This document shows, piece by piece, positions 21,178-33,500 of a stretch of 64,000 nt of DNA. The notes beneath the pieces were generated by a model that saw nothing but the letters and a program-made list of their open reading frames with translations, did not search any database and was not told the origin of the DNA. Source of the stretch: Daucus carota subsp. sativus (lineage: Eukaryota; Streptophyta; Magnoliopsida; Apiales; Apiaceae); NCBI RefSeq assembly GCF_001625215.2, contig NC_030389.2, positions 1,896,930-1,960,929 on the forward strand, in the 5' to 3' direction. The number at the start of each line of letters is the position of its first letter. Position 1 is the stretch's first letter. A program made the position numbers and the translations under genes.

Positions 21178-21589
21178 ATATAACACATCTTAAAGTTTTG
21201 CAGTATTAGAGAAACTATACTTTACACAAGAGTATAATGTTGATTCTACCTGAAAGTGTTACAAGTTCCATCATGTTGAGGCCGTGACTTTGAAATTGGC
21301 TAAGAAGAATTGTGAAATTAGAAAAAAGCGAGGGCATGTCTGTTCTGGATTCAGAGGAAAGGAAAACTCTTCCATCTTTCCTACCTGTGAAAACAGCATT
21401 TTGTGAGCACTGTTCCATTGTCTTTTTTTTGCTGCATTGTATTGTCTTTTCTTTACTTATGTTGGTATGTTATTACATGGGAACCAGGGCTGATTCATTA
21501 ATATTATCTGTTCCACCACCTAAAAATATTGACAGTTAATCAGCTAATTCATGTTGCCTCATTTCGTGGCGTTTATTCAACTCTGAAGA

Positions 21590-22125
21590 TATGATTCAGG
21601 GTATGGTACTTTCCTACTCAACTCCGATTTGAATGTTGCCTCATTCTTCTTAGCTTAGGTGTTGTCTCTAGCTTTATTTTTAGGTTACAAAGCGCTTAAA
21701 CAAAGAAAGACAGCAAGAAATGTTAAGAGATGATGGTTTCAGGAATACAGAGCCACATGGTTTACGTTTGAACAGTTCAGAAGCACCAACCAGCTCAGAA
21801 TTCTCTTCCGACAACTCAGCATGTAATAATCTGATGCCCTGTACATAGTTGTTTCATGAGTGCTGTCAAATATATAAACTGTTATACATTGTTATACAAT
21901 GATCTTTAATTACATTTATTTAGATAATATAAACTAACACACTGCATAACCAATATCACGCAAGTATGATTCAGGGTATGCTAATTTCCTACTAAACTCA
22001 GAATTGAATGTGGCCTCATTTTTCTTAGCTTATGTGTTGTCTCTTGCTTTATTTTTAGGTTACATATCACTAAAACAAAGAAAGACTACTAGAAATGTCA
22101 AGAATGATGATGGTTTTACTACAAG
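21590..22125 (+). repeat. Tandemly duplicated intron-exon segment
   Basis: The segment GATTCAGGGTATG through TTACAAAGCGCTTAAACAAA (about 21593-21735) recurs at about 21967-22112 with some substitutions, roughly 375 bp later. Both copies end in a good acceptor (TTTTTAG) followed by an exon-like frame (YKALKQRKTARN in copy 1, YISLKQRKTTRN in copy 2). Copy 1 has a frameshift. I do not recognise the parent gene. Confidence 0.65.
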
Positions 22126-23345
22126 ATGTAAGTTATGTTATTGTTGAGGTACAAGTAATTGCATTCCTTTTGAGTGTTAGTTTGTTTAAGCCTTGCTGTT
22201 TGTCGTTTAAATCAAGTGTCTTTTTAGTTCTCTGCGGTCTTATCTGTCACTCACAAGTATACTGCATCTGCTACAAGTTGCTAAATCAAGAGTTTTGTTT
22301 GACTCTCATGTTAATCTGATTACTGACTGATAATCATGCAGAATTGCAGAATGGTCCAATGATTGGTTTATTGTTGTGTCAAGTCTTTTGTACATGAGAA
22401 GCTTGGCTTCTCAAAGTAGCTTTCTCTTTCTGATAAACACACAGAAGTATCCCACTTTCAAATTTCAAATCCTATTCCTCTCATTGCTAATGCTTTTTTT
22501 CTATTTTGTATTTTCTCTTTTCCTCTCAAGTTCTTACATTGTTTATAAGCTTTCATAATTTGATAATCTGTATTTCTTGGTTTACAGATTGCGGGGTTTA
22601 TTGATTATGCGTATGCTTTTTGTTGACACATACCAGGTGTTTGATTGAATTCCTACAAGTTTTGATTGAATTTTGTTCTTTATTTATCATTATTATGTTT
22701 GATTTTTATGTTTGACTCTATTCTAATCGCGGATAAGATTGGAATTATAGGAGATGAGTGTTCTTATGGCATGAATGATATTGAAAAAAGTGAGATGTGT
22801 TGATGCTTTGTGTAAATGAATCATTATCTTCCGTTATAGTTTTCAGTTTGTGTACCTAGGTGGTTGAGTTTGAGAACTAAAGGGCAATCATATACTTCTT
22901 TAGGCTTTCCTGAAAGTGTTTTTTTTCATTATAAAAAAAAATGATGAATTTTTGTAAATATAGATAGATGTACTCTGTTCTTTTCTCTGTATGCAATTAA
23001 AAGGATTTTAATTCGAATTATAGGTGTTTGTAATGTGAATATTATCTAAAAGATAATATCTTTGAGGTATCTTGCATTGGTCATTTAATGTATTAATTAA
23101 AAGTTTATGTTTAAATTTTTTGATCTAATAATTTTGGACATAAGGTTTGTGAGGTTAATGAATGAAGTAATATGGAATGATAAAATGCAGGTGGTCTGGA
23201 AAGATGGGCTTCAATGCAGGTATTTTGTATACATGATTGAGGTGTTCAGGTTAATGAAACTGAGTTCGTACTTTAAGACGTGAATAGTTAACTGAAACTA
23301 GAATGTATTAAGTTCACATGTGATGCTCAGTGAAATAAATTTGGG
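22126..23345. other. Unassigned AT-rich stretch
   Basis: T-rich intron-like sequence continuing from the gene-fragment zone. I see no gene or defined repeat. Confidence 0.35.
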
Positions 23346-24415
23346 ATGTGTTGGATTAAAAATTTAAATGGAGATCAGATTGAGTCTGCTTTAGTTATTT
23401 TTAATGGAGAGGTTGCAAAAACGGTTGTTAGCTTTTGGTGTCATTTTGATGATTTGTTTCATTCTTTCAGAGATTGTCCAACAGATGATAAGGAGAGGTT
23501 CAAGCCTTCAGTCATGCCCAGTTACTGGAAAAGCATTGATAGCCTACAAGTAAGGTATACTAAGTGACTAATATTCTGCCAACTAGAGTCTTCCTAAAGA
23601 GGAGAAATATTACTCAAAGCACTCGATGTCCAAGATGCAATATGAACGAAGAAACAATTTCTCACATTTTCTGGACATGTCAGTGGGCTATCAAAGCATG
23701 GTGCTTCATAAAAAATTTAGTGGTCAGAGAATAAGGTAAGTCCTTTCACATCATGTTTCTCACTTGAAATTTTACTTGCCCTTATGCAAGGCTCAATTGT
23801 AGATCAAGTATGGTACACTGTAGTTGCAGCGACGCTTTGGAGCTTATGGCTGGCGAGAAATGAGACGGTATTTAGCAAAACTAACCAATCTGAGGAGGGC
23901 CTAAAAGGTCTAATAATGTTTCGCGTAACGCAATGGGGTAAAATTTCAAACATACTGTGCTTTGGAAATGAACCGTTATGGAAGGCTAACCCGAAAGGTG
24001 CACTACGAGTTTATTACAACAGGCTTTCAAATGATTACCGGAAGTTCAGACATAACTCATTTGATTTGGTCTGTTCAGTGGATGGAGCATGGGACAATTT
24101 CAACTTCAATCTTTGCACTGGATCTGTAGGAGGATACGTAAGATACAAAAAGGCAATCTAATATATGTTTTTTCGGGTCCAATAAATGCTCCAGATGCTC
24201 TATCAGCAGAAATCGAAGCCATTCTTCACATTGTTCGTTTGATCCTGTCAAAGCAGCTTAAGTATTAAAGAATTTATGCAGATATGGCTAGGTTTGTTGG
24301 TTAGTAGGTGTAGCTGTCTGTTTTTACATGTTTAAAACCTTAAGAGGTTGATGGAAGTGTAGGTTGTATTCCCAGGGTTGATCCCTCATATATTAATATT
24401 TATGGCTTAGCAAAA
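23346..24415 (+). mobile_element. LINE 3' remnant (RT zinc-binding and RNase H)
   Basis: At 23590-23740 one frame reads LPTRVFLKRRNI, CPRCNMNEETISHIFWTC and WAIKAW, the zinc-binding region after reverse transcriptase in plant L1-type elements. From 23784 another frame gives WYTVVAATLWSLWLARNETVF and later LVCSVDGAW, the linker and start of the plant LINE RNase H (RVT_3). A further shift continues with residues resembling NAPDALSAEIEAILHIV. The 3' end near 24385-24415 has TATTAATATTTATGGCTTAGC and an A-rich tail. Frameshifts and stops make it inactive. The first 73 codons (23346-23567) are not recognised and may belong to the element or to flanking DNA. Confidence 0.75.
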
Positions 24416-25660
24416 AAGAAAGGTACACAAATTGACTCGCACAATTCTCACATTTCAGTATCAATAACAAGTGGTGCAGGGATGAATGATTTTGTGTTGT
24501 CGAAAAACAATGAAAAAAAATGCATGCAGTACCTTGAAAGAAATAAAAGAAACTTTTAAGTGTAGGGGGACCGGGAAAGTTACAGGTGACTTTTCGCGAA
24601 ATAAGATTGAAGGGTTTTCTCATCGAGGCCATGTGATAATATCAACAAATCGGTGAAAATATGAATTTTTGGGAGTGTGTGCACCTGGTTGTTACTGATT
24701 ATTGATCAACTGACTGAGTAATATATTGTTTTTATTTTGTTTTTAAACATATTAATCATTATTTTTTATTCAAGAATTTAAGAACTACGAATTGTATGTA
24801 AATTATTATTGATTGTAAAATTTTAAAATATAAAATTATTTGATCAAAACACAAGACGTCGGTTAGCTATATAATTATTTTAATTTGATTATAAAATATA
24901 AAATATTCAATTAAAGTGCGAGGCTCGGCGACGCCAAGGAGTACTTGATATATCATTTTTATAAATTAAAAAAAATATTATGTAATTTTAGAATGTAAAT
25001 TATGGATTTTTATTATATTATACTTTTTTTGAGACAAATTTAATTTAACTTTATTAAAATAATCTTATACAAAAATATAGATAGTACAGGATTTAATATA
25101 TTTTAAAATATTCATCAGACTTCTTATATACCTAACCTTTAATATTTTAAATTTGACAAGATACACTAAAAAGTCACAAGTTATATTAATATTTTTTTGA
25201 ACTCAACCCTATTTTCATGCATAAAAATTATTCAAGTAAAACTAAATATAATAACGTCATATTATGTCAAAATATTTTTTAAAATACAACTAATACTAAT
25301 CTTATAAGAAAATTCTAAATCATTTTTTCTCGAGGGAGGAGGATAAGCGGCTTCCCCTCCTCTCGATATGCAACGGATAGAGTTTCAGAGGAAAAGAGTA
25401 AATTTTATTATTTTAAAATATTGTTATATACAGACACTTTTCCTCTATAGTTACAATTTTTATGCATTTTTGAAACTTAAAAAAAAAGTCTTTCAATAAA
25501 AAAATTATATATATAGAAAATAAATTATTTAATTTTATTAGAATTATCATCCAAATATAGGATCATAGTAATTTATTTCAGTGATGTGCTCTTGCTCTTT
25601 TAGAAAGATGAAGTTTTCAGAAACAATATTAACATATCAAAACTTTGCACTTTAAAATGC
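24416..25660. other. AT-rich intergenic DNA
   Basis: Very AT-rich, with no reading frame or clear repeat seen. Confidence 0.4.
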
Positions 25661-26254
25661 TAAGGTGTCATTTGGCAAATCTGAATGAATTATATCTGAT
25701 TGAATAATATAGCTGAATAATCTGAATCAATAAAATATCTGAATGCTGAATAATAAATACCATTTGACATATAAATTTTTATAATATCTGAATGATTTTA
25801 TTTTCTAATTTTTACTAATTTATTTGAATTTAAGTAATTGTCATATAGTTATTATTATTATATTATTGAATGTAATCATAATTATTTAAACTAAAAAAAT
25901 GTAAAAAGAACTTTATGAAATAAACAAATAAATAATGAAAGAATCGTTCAATAAATTTATGTAAATAAGTAATAACTAATTTATAAGTGTCAAATATTTT
26001 TTTGCACATCATAAAGCTACAAAATTAGCTTTCATTTTTCCCCCCCTAAAACTATTATCTACGTGATGCTAATTCTGATATATGCAGTATTCTAGCCAGC
26101 TGAACTGATGAGATAGGATTTTAGAAAGGAATGAATCAGCACTATATGATTCGCTCAGCTCCCTCAGAAAAGATTGCCAAATGAGATGAAGCAACTTAAT
26201 CGGTCATTTAAGTTTATTAAGCTTTCATTAAGCAGTAAACAAATGCGGCCTTAA
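25661..26254. mobile_element. Probable hAT-type MITE
   Basis: The left end TAAGGTGTCATTTGG and the right end, read on the minus strand as TAAGGCCGCATTTGT, form an imperfect 15-bp inverted repeat. Both are followed by Ctgaatga/CTTAATGA-like phrases that recur internally. No coding sequence is present. The target duplication is not clear. Confidence 0.55.
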
Positions 26255-26930
26255 TCTGGTTTGGTCTGCTCAAGAGATCAGGTTTCAGTATAACCAATGT
26301 ATTATAAATTAATATACCAGACAATCTTCAACTGCAAACTGAAAAACAATTCAATTACAAACTAATATATTATGAAGAAGCCCAGCAGCGCGGGCTTAAA
26401 TACTTGTTTGATATAAGCTGAAAGAGCTCAAAAAGAAGTTATGGAACTTGGTTTTTTTTTTTTTTTCTCCAACTTATTGCAACTTTTATATAACTTATTT
26501 GAAAATTATAACTTGGAATTGTGATATTATAGATTCAAATAAATTGAATAACTTATTAAACGAGTTAGTGAGATATTTAGATATTAAAAATTAAAAAATA
26601 ATGAAATATACAGATAGTTACGCATGAGTTAGATAAAATAACAATTCACATCTCTGCCTGACTATCTTTCTAGACTTTCGAGACTATAGTCCTCGACTCC
26701 TCGACCTCTCCCCTCACGAAGTTAGAAGTCACCATCTCGACTCTCAATCTCTCACCAGTCATCTCTCAATCTCTGCGACCAAGATGCAAAAAAAGTTTTT
26801 TTTTCAATTTCCCTTAATTCTTAAAGTTGAATAATGATTAATTAATCAGTTGTATATTTGTACCTACTACTTGTTAAATCCTAAATGATAGTATGGAATC
26901 TGATTAAGTGCCTGTGTTTTATTTTTAGAT
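26255..26930. other. Intergenic, nothing recognised
   Basis: AT-rich, with a pyrimidine-rich block around 26650-26790 (repeated CTCTCAATCTCT-type phrases). No gene seen. Confidence 0.35.
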
Positions 26931-26931
26931 T

Positions 26932-27322
26932 TTGTTAACAAATCAGCTGGAAGATTTCATCTATGATGTGAGAAATTATAATAGTTTCTCTGAATTTCAA
27001 AATATTGCAGAGCTTGCTTTTAAGGTCGGAACACATAGAAATACAGATTATCCTTTGGTTTACCGCCTCATTAAGCTAGTTTCGATTTTACATGTCGCGA
27101 CAGCTACTGTGAATAAGACTAGTTTTGAATTTGCATGTCGCGACATATACTGTTGAAAGAGTGTTTTCTACCATGAAAATACTTAAGACTTATTTATGTA
27201 AAAGAATGGGGATGATTGGTTGAACGATAGCATGGTCGTTTACATCGAGAAGGTCATATTTAGAGACATAGACGATGAAGTTATTCACAACTCTGTCAAA
27301 ATATGCAAAAATTGTAGAATTT
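26932..27322 (+). pseudogene. hAT transposase C-terminal fragment
   Basis: The translation NQLEDFIYDVRNYNSF, then NIAELAFKV, TDYPLVYRLIKL and VATATV, followed in another frame by WLNDSMVVYIEKVIF and IDDEVIH, is the C-terminal dimerisation region of plant hAT transposases. The core is interrupted by a 43-bp tandem duplication (units start near 27077 and 27120, each with CATGTCGCGACA), which adds a stop and shifts the frame. Only the 3' end of the gene survives. Confidence 0.85.
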
Positions 27323-27330
27323 AGTTGTCA

Positions 27331-27962
27331 TCCTTCCTTCCTAAAAAAAAAGAAATTTGTATAACAAATTTATGATACTTGGGTGCACTTGTAAATTCGA
27401 GGCTCTCTGTACATACCATCTTGACATCTTCTACCAATTTTACACTTCTAAGTTCTACGGCCCTGCATGTTTATTTTCCACGCCCATGCAAGTTATAAAT
27501 CAACTCTTTCTTGATCATGCAAACCCGTACTGAAATCTAATGTGCGTGGCACGAGTGTGTCGATACGTACAGACATGATACATATTGAGAGGAATTTTGT
27601 AATTCGTTGTTAATCAGTGCTAATGTCGAAAATCACTTGCAAGAAAGCAACTACTAAAAAACTAGCCATATCTTCAAACTTGATTCTCGAAACATTGAGT
27701 ATTTTAGTGAAAGTCACTTGTCACAATGTCGATGTCACAAAATTGGAAAGATAACTCAACTCAAAATCACTTCACAGTTCACAATCCTCGACAAAATCAA
27801 ATTCTATATTTAAAACTTGAAATGACAACAATTTTCAAAGTAAGCCCCCCAATAAAACACAAGAAAATTCGAGATGTGGATACTGAACAGAAAATCCAAT
27901 TTATTAAACAAAAAAAAAAAAACCCCTCATTGAGACAGGAAACCAAACACTTTGCATGCACT
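27331..27962. other. 3' flank of the LYR gene
   Basis: Intergenic DNA. The last 300 bases are A-rich and probably include the 3' UTR of the minus-strand LYR gene. No other gene seen. Confidence 0.4.
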
Positions 27963-28481
27963 TCAGTTACAGCAAATATTCTTCAACTTGGCAGCCGCAG
28001 CTTCCTCCACAGAATACTGCAAATACAACACAAACAAGTACTTAAATCATGCATCCCCATATATATATATGTTTAGCAAGTCACGTTTAATAAAAAACAG
28101 TTTCAGCATGAGAACATGTCAGAGAAAAATATACAAAACCAAATAACAGAAAAAAAATATCACTATGACTGTAAGTCTGTAACGTGTTTTCACGCTAAAA
28201 CTGTTCTCACCCGAGCGCGAGCCTGACGAACATGAGGTGGAAGTAAATCAAAAAAATTGTACCTTGCTGAGGACCCAAAGGGAATGGTTGTAAGTGCGAG
28301 CAAGAAGTTCCTGAAGGGCATTAGCGTCATTTGGGTCGACTTCTCGGTAGTTGACAAAATTTTCACGGGCGTATTTAGCGTAATAAGGTCTAGAATCTTC
28401 CGGGAGTCGCCGGACCAGCCGGAGGACTTCGCCGTATGCACTTATAACTTTCTTCATTTTGGATTGCAACATTGGTTTCAA
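27963..28481 (-). CDS. LYR-motif protein, LYRM9-like (90 aa)
   Basis: Two minus-strand exons, 28481-28263 and 28016-27963, joined in phase 0 (donor AAG|GTACAA, acceptor TTTGCAG|TAT). The protein has AYGEVLRLVRRLPEDSRPYY, then KYARENFVNYREV and NHSLWVLSK, ending in YSVEEAAAAKLKNICCN. This is the plant LYRM9-like member of the LYR (Complex1_LYR) superfamily, small proteins that act in mitochondria with acyl-carrier protein in Fe-S or respiratory-complex assembly. The tripeptide itself is degenerate (the family position reads AYGEVLR), while the downstream Phe (ENF) is kept. ATGs at 28481, 28472 and 28457 are possible starts; homologues usually start near MKKV, so 28457 may be the true start (82 aa). 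There is no obvious cleavable presequence. Confidence 0.88.
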
Positions 28482-29700
28482 ATTTTGGTTTTGTTGTTTG
28501 GGTTGGGTGAATAAGAAGTGAGACTCTTGGGCTTGAAGTGGCCTATTGTTTTAGTTTTGACCCAAAGTGAAAGCCTATTTTCCAAAATTTTAGTTTGAGT
28601 TGGGTTGTATTGTTTGGGTTGGTTGAATGAGAAAGAGCGAGAGAGGCTTGGCTTTATACAGTTTAACCTCGACTAAGTAATATCCTCACAAAAATAATAT
28701 TTTTTTCTAATTCCAACATAATGTAAAGAGAGTATTTTTACTCTCAATAAAGTAATAAACTTGATAAAGTATTTTTTTGTTGGTCCCAACGTTATTAATT
28801 TATGGAGGTTTAACTGTATTTAGATCTCATGCGGATCATCGTACTGTTATAATTTGGTTCCAAAATGAGAAAGAAAGCCTATTTTATTCACATTCGCAAT
28901 CGCATAAGTATCATTTGTATTCTTAAACAGAATTATCGGTATATCAGACGTTAGAGTATCAAATACACTCAAATTATGAACAAATTCCATAAAAATCATT
29001 TGTAATTCAAAATTTAGAACTATCAGTTACATCAAATGTTGGAGCAACAAATACACTCAAATTATAATTGTGAAAGATGAATTTTTGCGAAATTCACCAC
29101 TATCCCAAAATCGATGCGATTTTGTAAATCAACCCAAAATACAATATTAATTCTTTTTAGATAAATTATGGACACACGTACAAAAACACACAAAAAAATT
29201 CAAAACATAACCTTCTAACATTTCAAAAATATGCACACAATTAAGAATATTTTGACAACAGGGTACTCAACAAAATCTCATCCAAAAAAAATTGTATGGA
29301 AAAGCGAAGAGGAGTTTGGTCAAATATTTTGAAGTTGGAGAAGACCATTTAAAAATAACTTTGCATACACAAAATTCTTTATTAAATTTTTTTTTCAAAG
29401 TAGTTATTAGTGTGTAAGTGAAAAGACCGAACTATTAAATGGAGGTTGTTTGATGCGACGACGAAGTCTCTAGTTTCTGTGCGTCAGGTCACGTATCTGA
29501 ATAGTTGAAGAAAACTAAATTATTTTGTAACAAAATGGTTATTGTTGCACAATGACATTACTCGTACAGAATAGTGGATGCCGATACCTTTAGTTTCTTT
29601 ATAAAATAATACGCGAAGCAAAACTCAGTTTACATCCGATCAATTAATTGAATATTGATTTTATGATCTTCCAACAGGTTTTGTTGGCCTTCATGCACTT
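28482..29700. other. Intergenic region with an 86-bp tandem repeat
   Basis: 5' flank of the LYR gene. At 28903-29074 two imperfect copies of an 86-bp unit follow one another (CATAAGTATCATTTGTA.. and CATAAAAATCATTTGTA.., both ending AAATACACTCAAATTAT). No gene seen. Confidence 0.5.
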
Positions 29701-29714
29701 TGTGGTGCATCCAG

Positions 29715-30040
29715 TGTACCTGCGTAGACAGAATTTAGGACAAGAATATTATGGCTCTTAAGGTGAGGTTTAAGGGGCCAGCAGAGAACTGGACTGATGC
29801 TCTTTCTATTCGCAATGCTCGCCTTGCTGCTATGCTTTGGGGTGGTCTACTTTCCTAAACTATTAATCTTGAGGGTATCTGTAATGAGCTTTTGCTAAAT
29901 CGTTGTAAAATTTGTTGGTAGATGGAGCTTCTTTTCTTATTTTACTTCAGATTTTTGGTTAAAACAAAGACGAAGGTCGTGTTTGGCGTGATGGTCAAAT
30001 GTGTGATGGTCAAGTGTCTACTTGCTATCTGTTAGGTACG
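29715..30040 (+). pseudogene. Decayed copy of fucosidase exon 1 and intron 1 start
   Basis: From GGCTCTTAAGGTGAGGTTTA (29751) the sequence follows exon 1 of the functional gene at 30640 with scattered changes, including GCTCTTTCTATTCGCAATGC for the conserved LPIGNG codons and CTTTCCTAAACTATTAATCT, which puts an in-frame stop near the exon end. The match resumes at 29970-30035 with a GATGGTCAAGTGTCTACTTG phrase, which in the intact gene lies in intron 1 (30885-30905). It is a DNA-level tandem duplication of the gene's 5' end. Confidence 0.85.
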
Positions 30041-30540
30041 TATTTAACCAGAGGAAGAATGAATTTTTTTGTGAAGAATTTTTTTATTTTGACTTCTCTC
30101 TCTATATATATGATAACAAGATGAAAAGAAATCCTAGAATTCATTTTAAATCAAATTCATAATTTAGTTAATTGGCTAAGAAATGGTTCTGGTTCAATAC
30201 TCTGTCGCTGTATGCTTAACAAGTGCAATTGATCCTCATTCAAAAGCAAAGAATAATTATAAATTACTTTTAGTTTATTAAAATTACAAAGAATGATTTT
30301 TAATTCAAATTTGATATGAAATTGATCCTAAAATAGTCCATAGGACTACAAGGCCATTGTGAACTAGCCACTTGACCGGCTGGCCTTTTTTCTGTCTTCT
30401 TCGTCAACTTTTGTGCTCTCATTGATTTAATCGATACTCATCACTCTATAATCTACACACACTGACACACACATTGTTTTTGTGTTGAACCACACCACAG
30501 CAAGAGAACGCAGAAGGTTTTTCTCAGCATTTGAAACTGC

Positions 30541-33500
30541 ATGGAGAATGATGATGAATGGGTCATGGTGGGACGGCAAAGAGAGAAAGATTTGTGGCAT
30601 CCAAGTGGTCACGTAGACCGAATATCGGACGAGAGCAAGGCTCTTAAGGTGAGGTTTAATGGACCAGCAGAGTACTGGACTGATGCTCTTCCTATTGGCA
30701 ATGGCCGTCTTGGTGCTATGGTTTGGGGTGGTGTACTCTCCGAGACTATAAATCTTAATGGTAAGTTTGTTAGATTTTGTTACATTGTTGATGACTTGAT
30801 TGTTGAGGTATCGTCGGAGCTTGGTTTTGTATTTTATCTTGGATGATTTGTTAAAATGTAACTGAAGGTCGTGCTTGGTATGATGGTCAAGTGTCTACTT
30901 GCTATCCGTTAGGTCGCGTGTTTTAATAGTTCAAGAAAGCTTTTTTTTTTTTTTTTTTTTGTGAAAAAAGTGGTTTTTGTTGCATGTTGACCTTCTTCTT
31001 ATACAAATAAGGGTAAGACTTTACATTAAAAAAATTAGGTCTGTAATTTATAGCATATTAATTATTGTTACAAATCAAATTAAGTTCATTTTACAAGAAC
31101 TACAATCTTGCCTATACTTCACTCTTTTAAGCTACTTTTACTGGTGTAAATTTTTTGTAGAGGATACACTTTGGACTGGGAACCCTGGCAATTACGCAGA
31201 TTCAAATGCTCCAGAGGTGGTTTCGGAGGTTAGGGGACTAGTTGATGCTGGAAAATATGCTGAGGCAACTACAGCAGCCGCGCCATTGTTGGGCAAACCT
31301 ACCGAGGTATACTACTTTTAAACACTAGTTGATCTTTTTCGCTACTATCATTGCTCAATTCCCAGTACAATGCTTAATGTTAAATACACGAGAAGCTTAA
31401 AAAGTTAACAGAATGTTATAATATGTTTACACAATTTACTATTTACAATTTAACATATCACACATGCTATATAGAAGCTTAAAAGTTAACAGAATGTTAT
31501 ATTATGTTTTTTTATAAAGGTTTACCAGCTTGTTGGGGACCTAAAGATAGACTATGATGATTCTCATGCGGCATACGACAAATCAAGCTATCAGAGAGAG
31601 CTGGACCTAGATACTGCAACTGTAAAAGTACAATATTTTGTAGGTGATACAGAGTTTACCCGGGAACATTTTATCTCGAATCCAGATCAAGTAATTTTGA
31701 TGAAGATCTCTGGAAGTAAATCAGGGTCTTTGTCTTTTACCGTATATCTTGACAGCCTGCTAAATCATGAACTGCAAGTAAGCACCACAAATCAGATTAT
31801 TATGAAAGGAAGTTGCCCTGGCCAAAGAACTCCACCAGAACTGAATGACAATCCTCAGGGTATTCAATTTTCTGCAGTCCTCGACGTGCAAATCAGTGAA
31901 AATGCTGGTAAATTATATGCTTTGGAAGGCCAGAAGCTTAAGGTTGAGGGTGCAGATTGGGCTATTATGCTCCTGGCTGCATCTTCCTCATTTAGTGGGC
32001 CATTCACGAAGGCCTCGGATTCCAAGAAGGATCCTACTCAGGAATCTCTGAAAACATTGAATTTGATAAGAAACTTCTCATATACTGAGCTTCTTGCTCG
32101 CCACTTGGATGACTATCAAAATCTGTTTCACCGCGTTTCCCTCCAGCTTTCAAAAAGTTCTAAGACTGTTGCAAAAGACGGGCCTTTGGTCACGGATAAA
32201 TATCTAAAAGACAGTGGAGATGATAGAGTTTCAACTGCTCAGAGAGTTGAAAATTTCCAAATTGATGAAGATCCATCCCTGGTGGAGCTCATATTTCAAT
32301 ATGGTCGATACTTGCTTATTTCTTGTTCACGACCTGGAACTCAAGCAGCAAATCTGCAGGGGATATGGAACAGTAATATCCAACCACCATGGGAGTATGT
32401 TCTGCATTTTCATATAATAACCCTTAAATCCACAACATTAAATTATCTAAAAATTTCACATACATTGGATCATAAAGGACTAGCACCTTTTTAATTTATA
32501 TTTCTGTGTAATTTATCTGATGTGTTAAGAGAATTGATGTTATAATACTTTCAGGTAATTGATGTTATAATACTTCCTGAACTTATGTTTAACATATTCA
32601 TTTCTGCTTCAGCTGTGCTCCTCACTTAAATATCAATCTCCAAATGAACTACTGGCTCTCACTTCCCTGCAACCTTAACGAGTGCCAGGAGCCATTGTTT
32701 GACTACATGTCCAGTTTGTCGATCAATGGAAGTAAAACTGCAAAGGTAAGACTTCCTTTTCATTCCTGACAATTGCATATTTATAAAGTATTGTTGTCCG
32801 TAGAACCATTATAGACTATGTTTAGAGGGATATCATTAACACGGAACCAGGCCAGAGTCATGGGACTATATTCATGGGATATGACTGGTACTAGAGTCAG
32901 GATATGAAAGAATTATGGGTTCCAGAGAAGGAACTACAAGAAAGAGTATAGTTTTCAAAGCATCATACAAGAAACTTTTACTTTGTAACTAATTGATTTT
33001 TTATATGTTAAACACATGGCACTATTTTATCTGCTCTTGGATGCGTCAACTCTATGATGTGCTTCTTGCAATACAAGTACATTTTTATGAATTCAGCTGC
33101 AGAATTTTACAGGTGGACTATGAAGCTAAAGGTTGGGTTGCGCATCAAGTGTCTGATATATGGGCAAAAACATCCCGTGATCGAGGAAAGGTTGTGTGGT
33201 CTTTATGGCCCATGGGAGGAGCTTGGCTTTGTACCCATCTCTGGGAGCATTACACCTTTACAATGGACAAAGTAAGATTATTATTCTTGATCCAGTCCTT
33301 TACTCCTCCAACTCCCGTCTGTCGCATTACAGCTTTTGAGGTTTGTTAGGAGGCTCGTTACCTGTATACTAAGACGGAGGCAACACATGTGCATTTACAT
33401 ATGTATTTACATATGACTGTTTTCATAAGTTATTCCAAAACTCTAGCATTTATGTAATCATTATCTTTAAGCTATATGATTAGGATTTCCTGGAGAAAGT

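Noticed and set aside
28257-28514. Plus-strand 85-codon frame
   Set aside because: It is the reverse shadow of the LYR gene's first exon.
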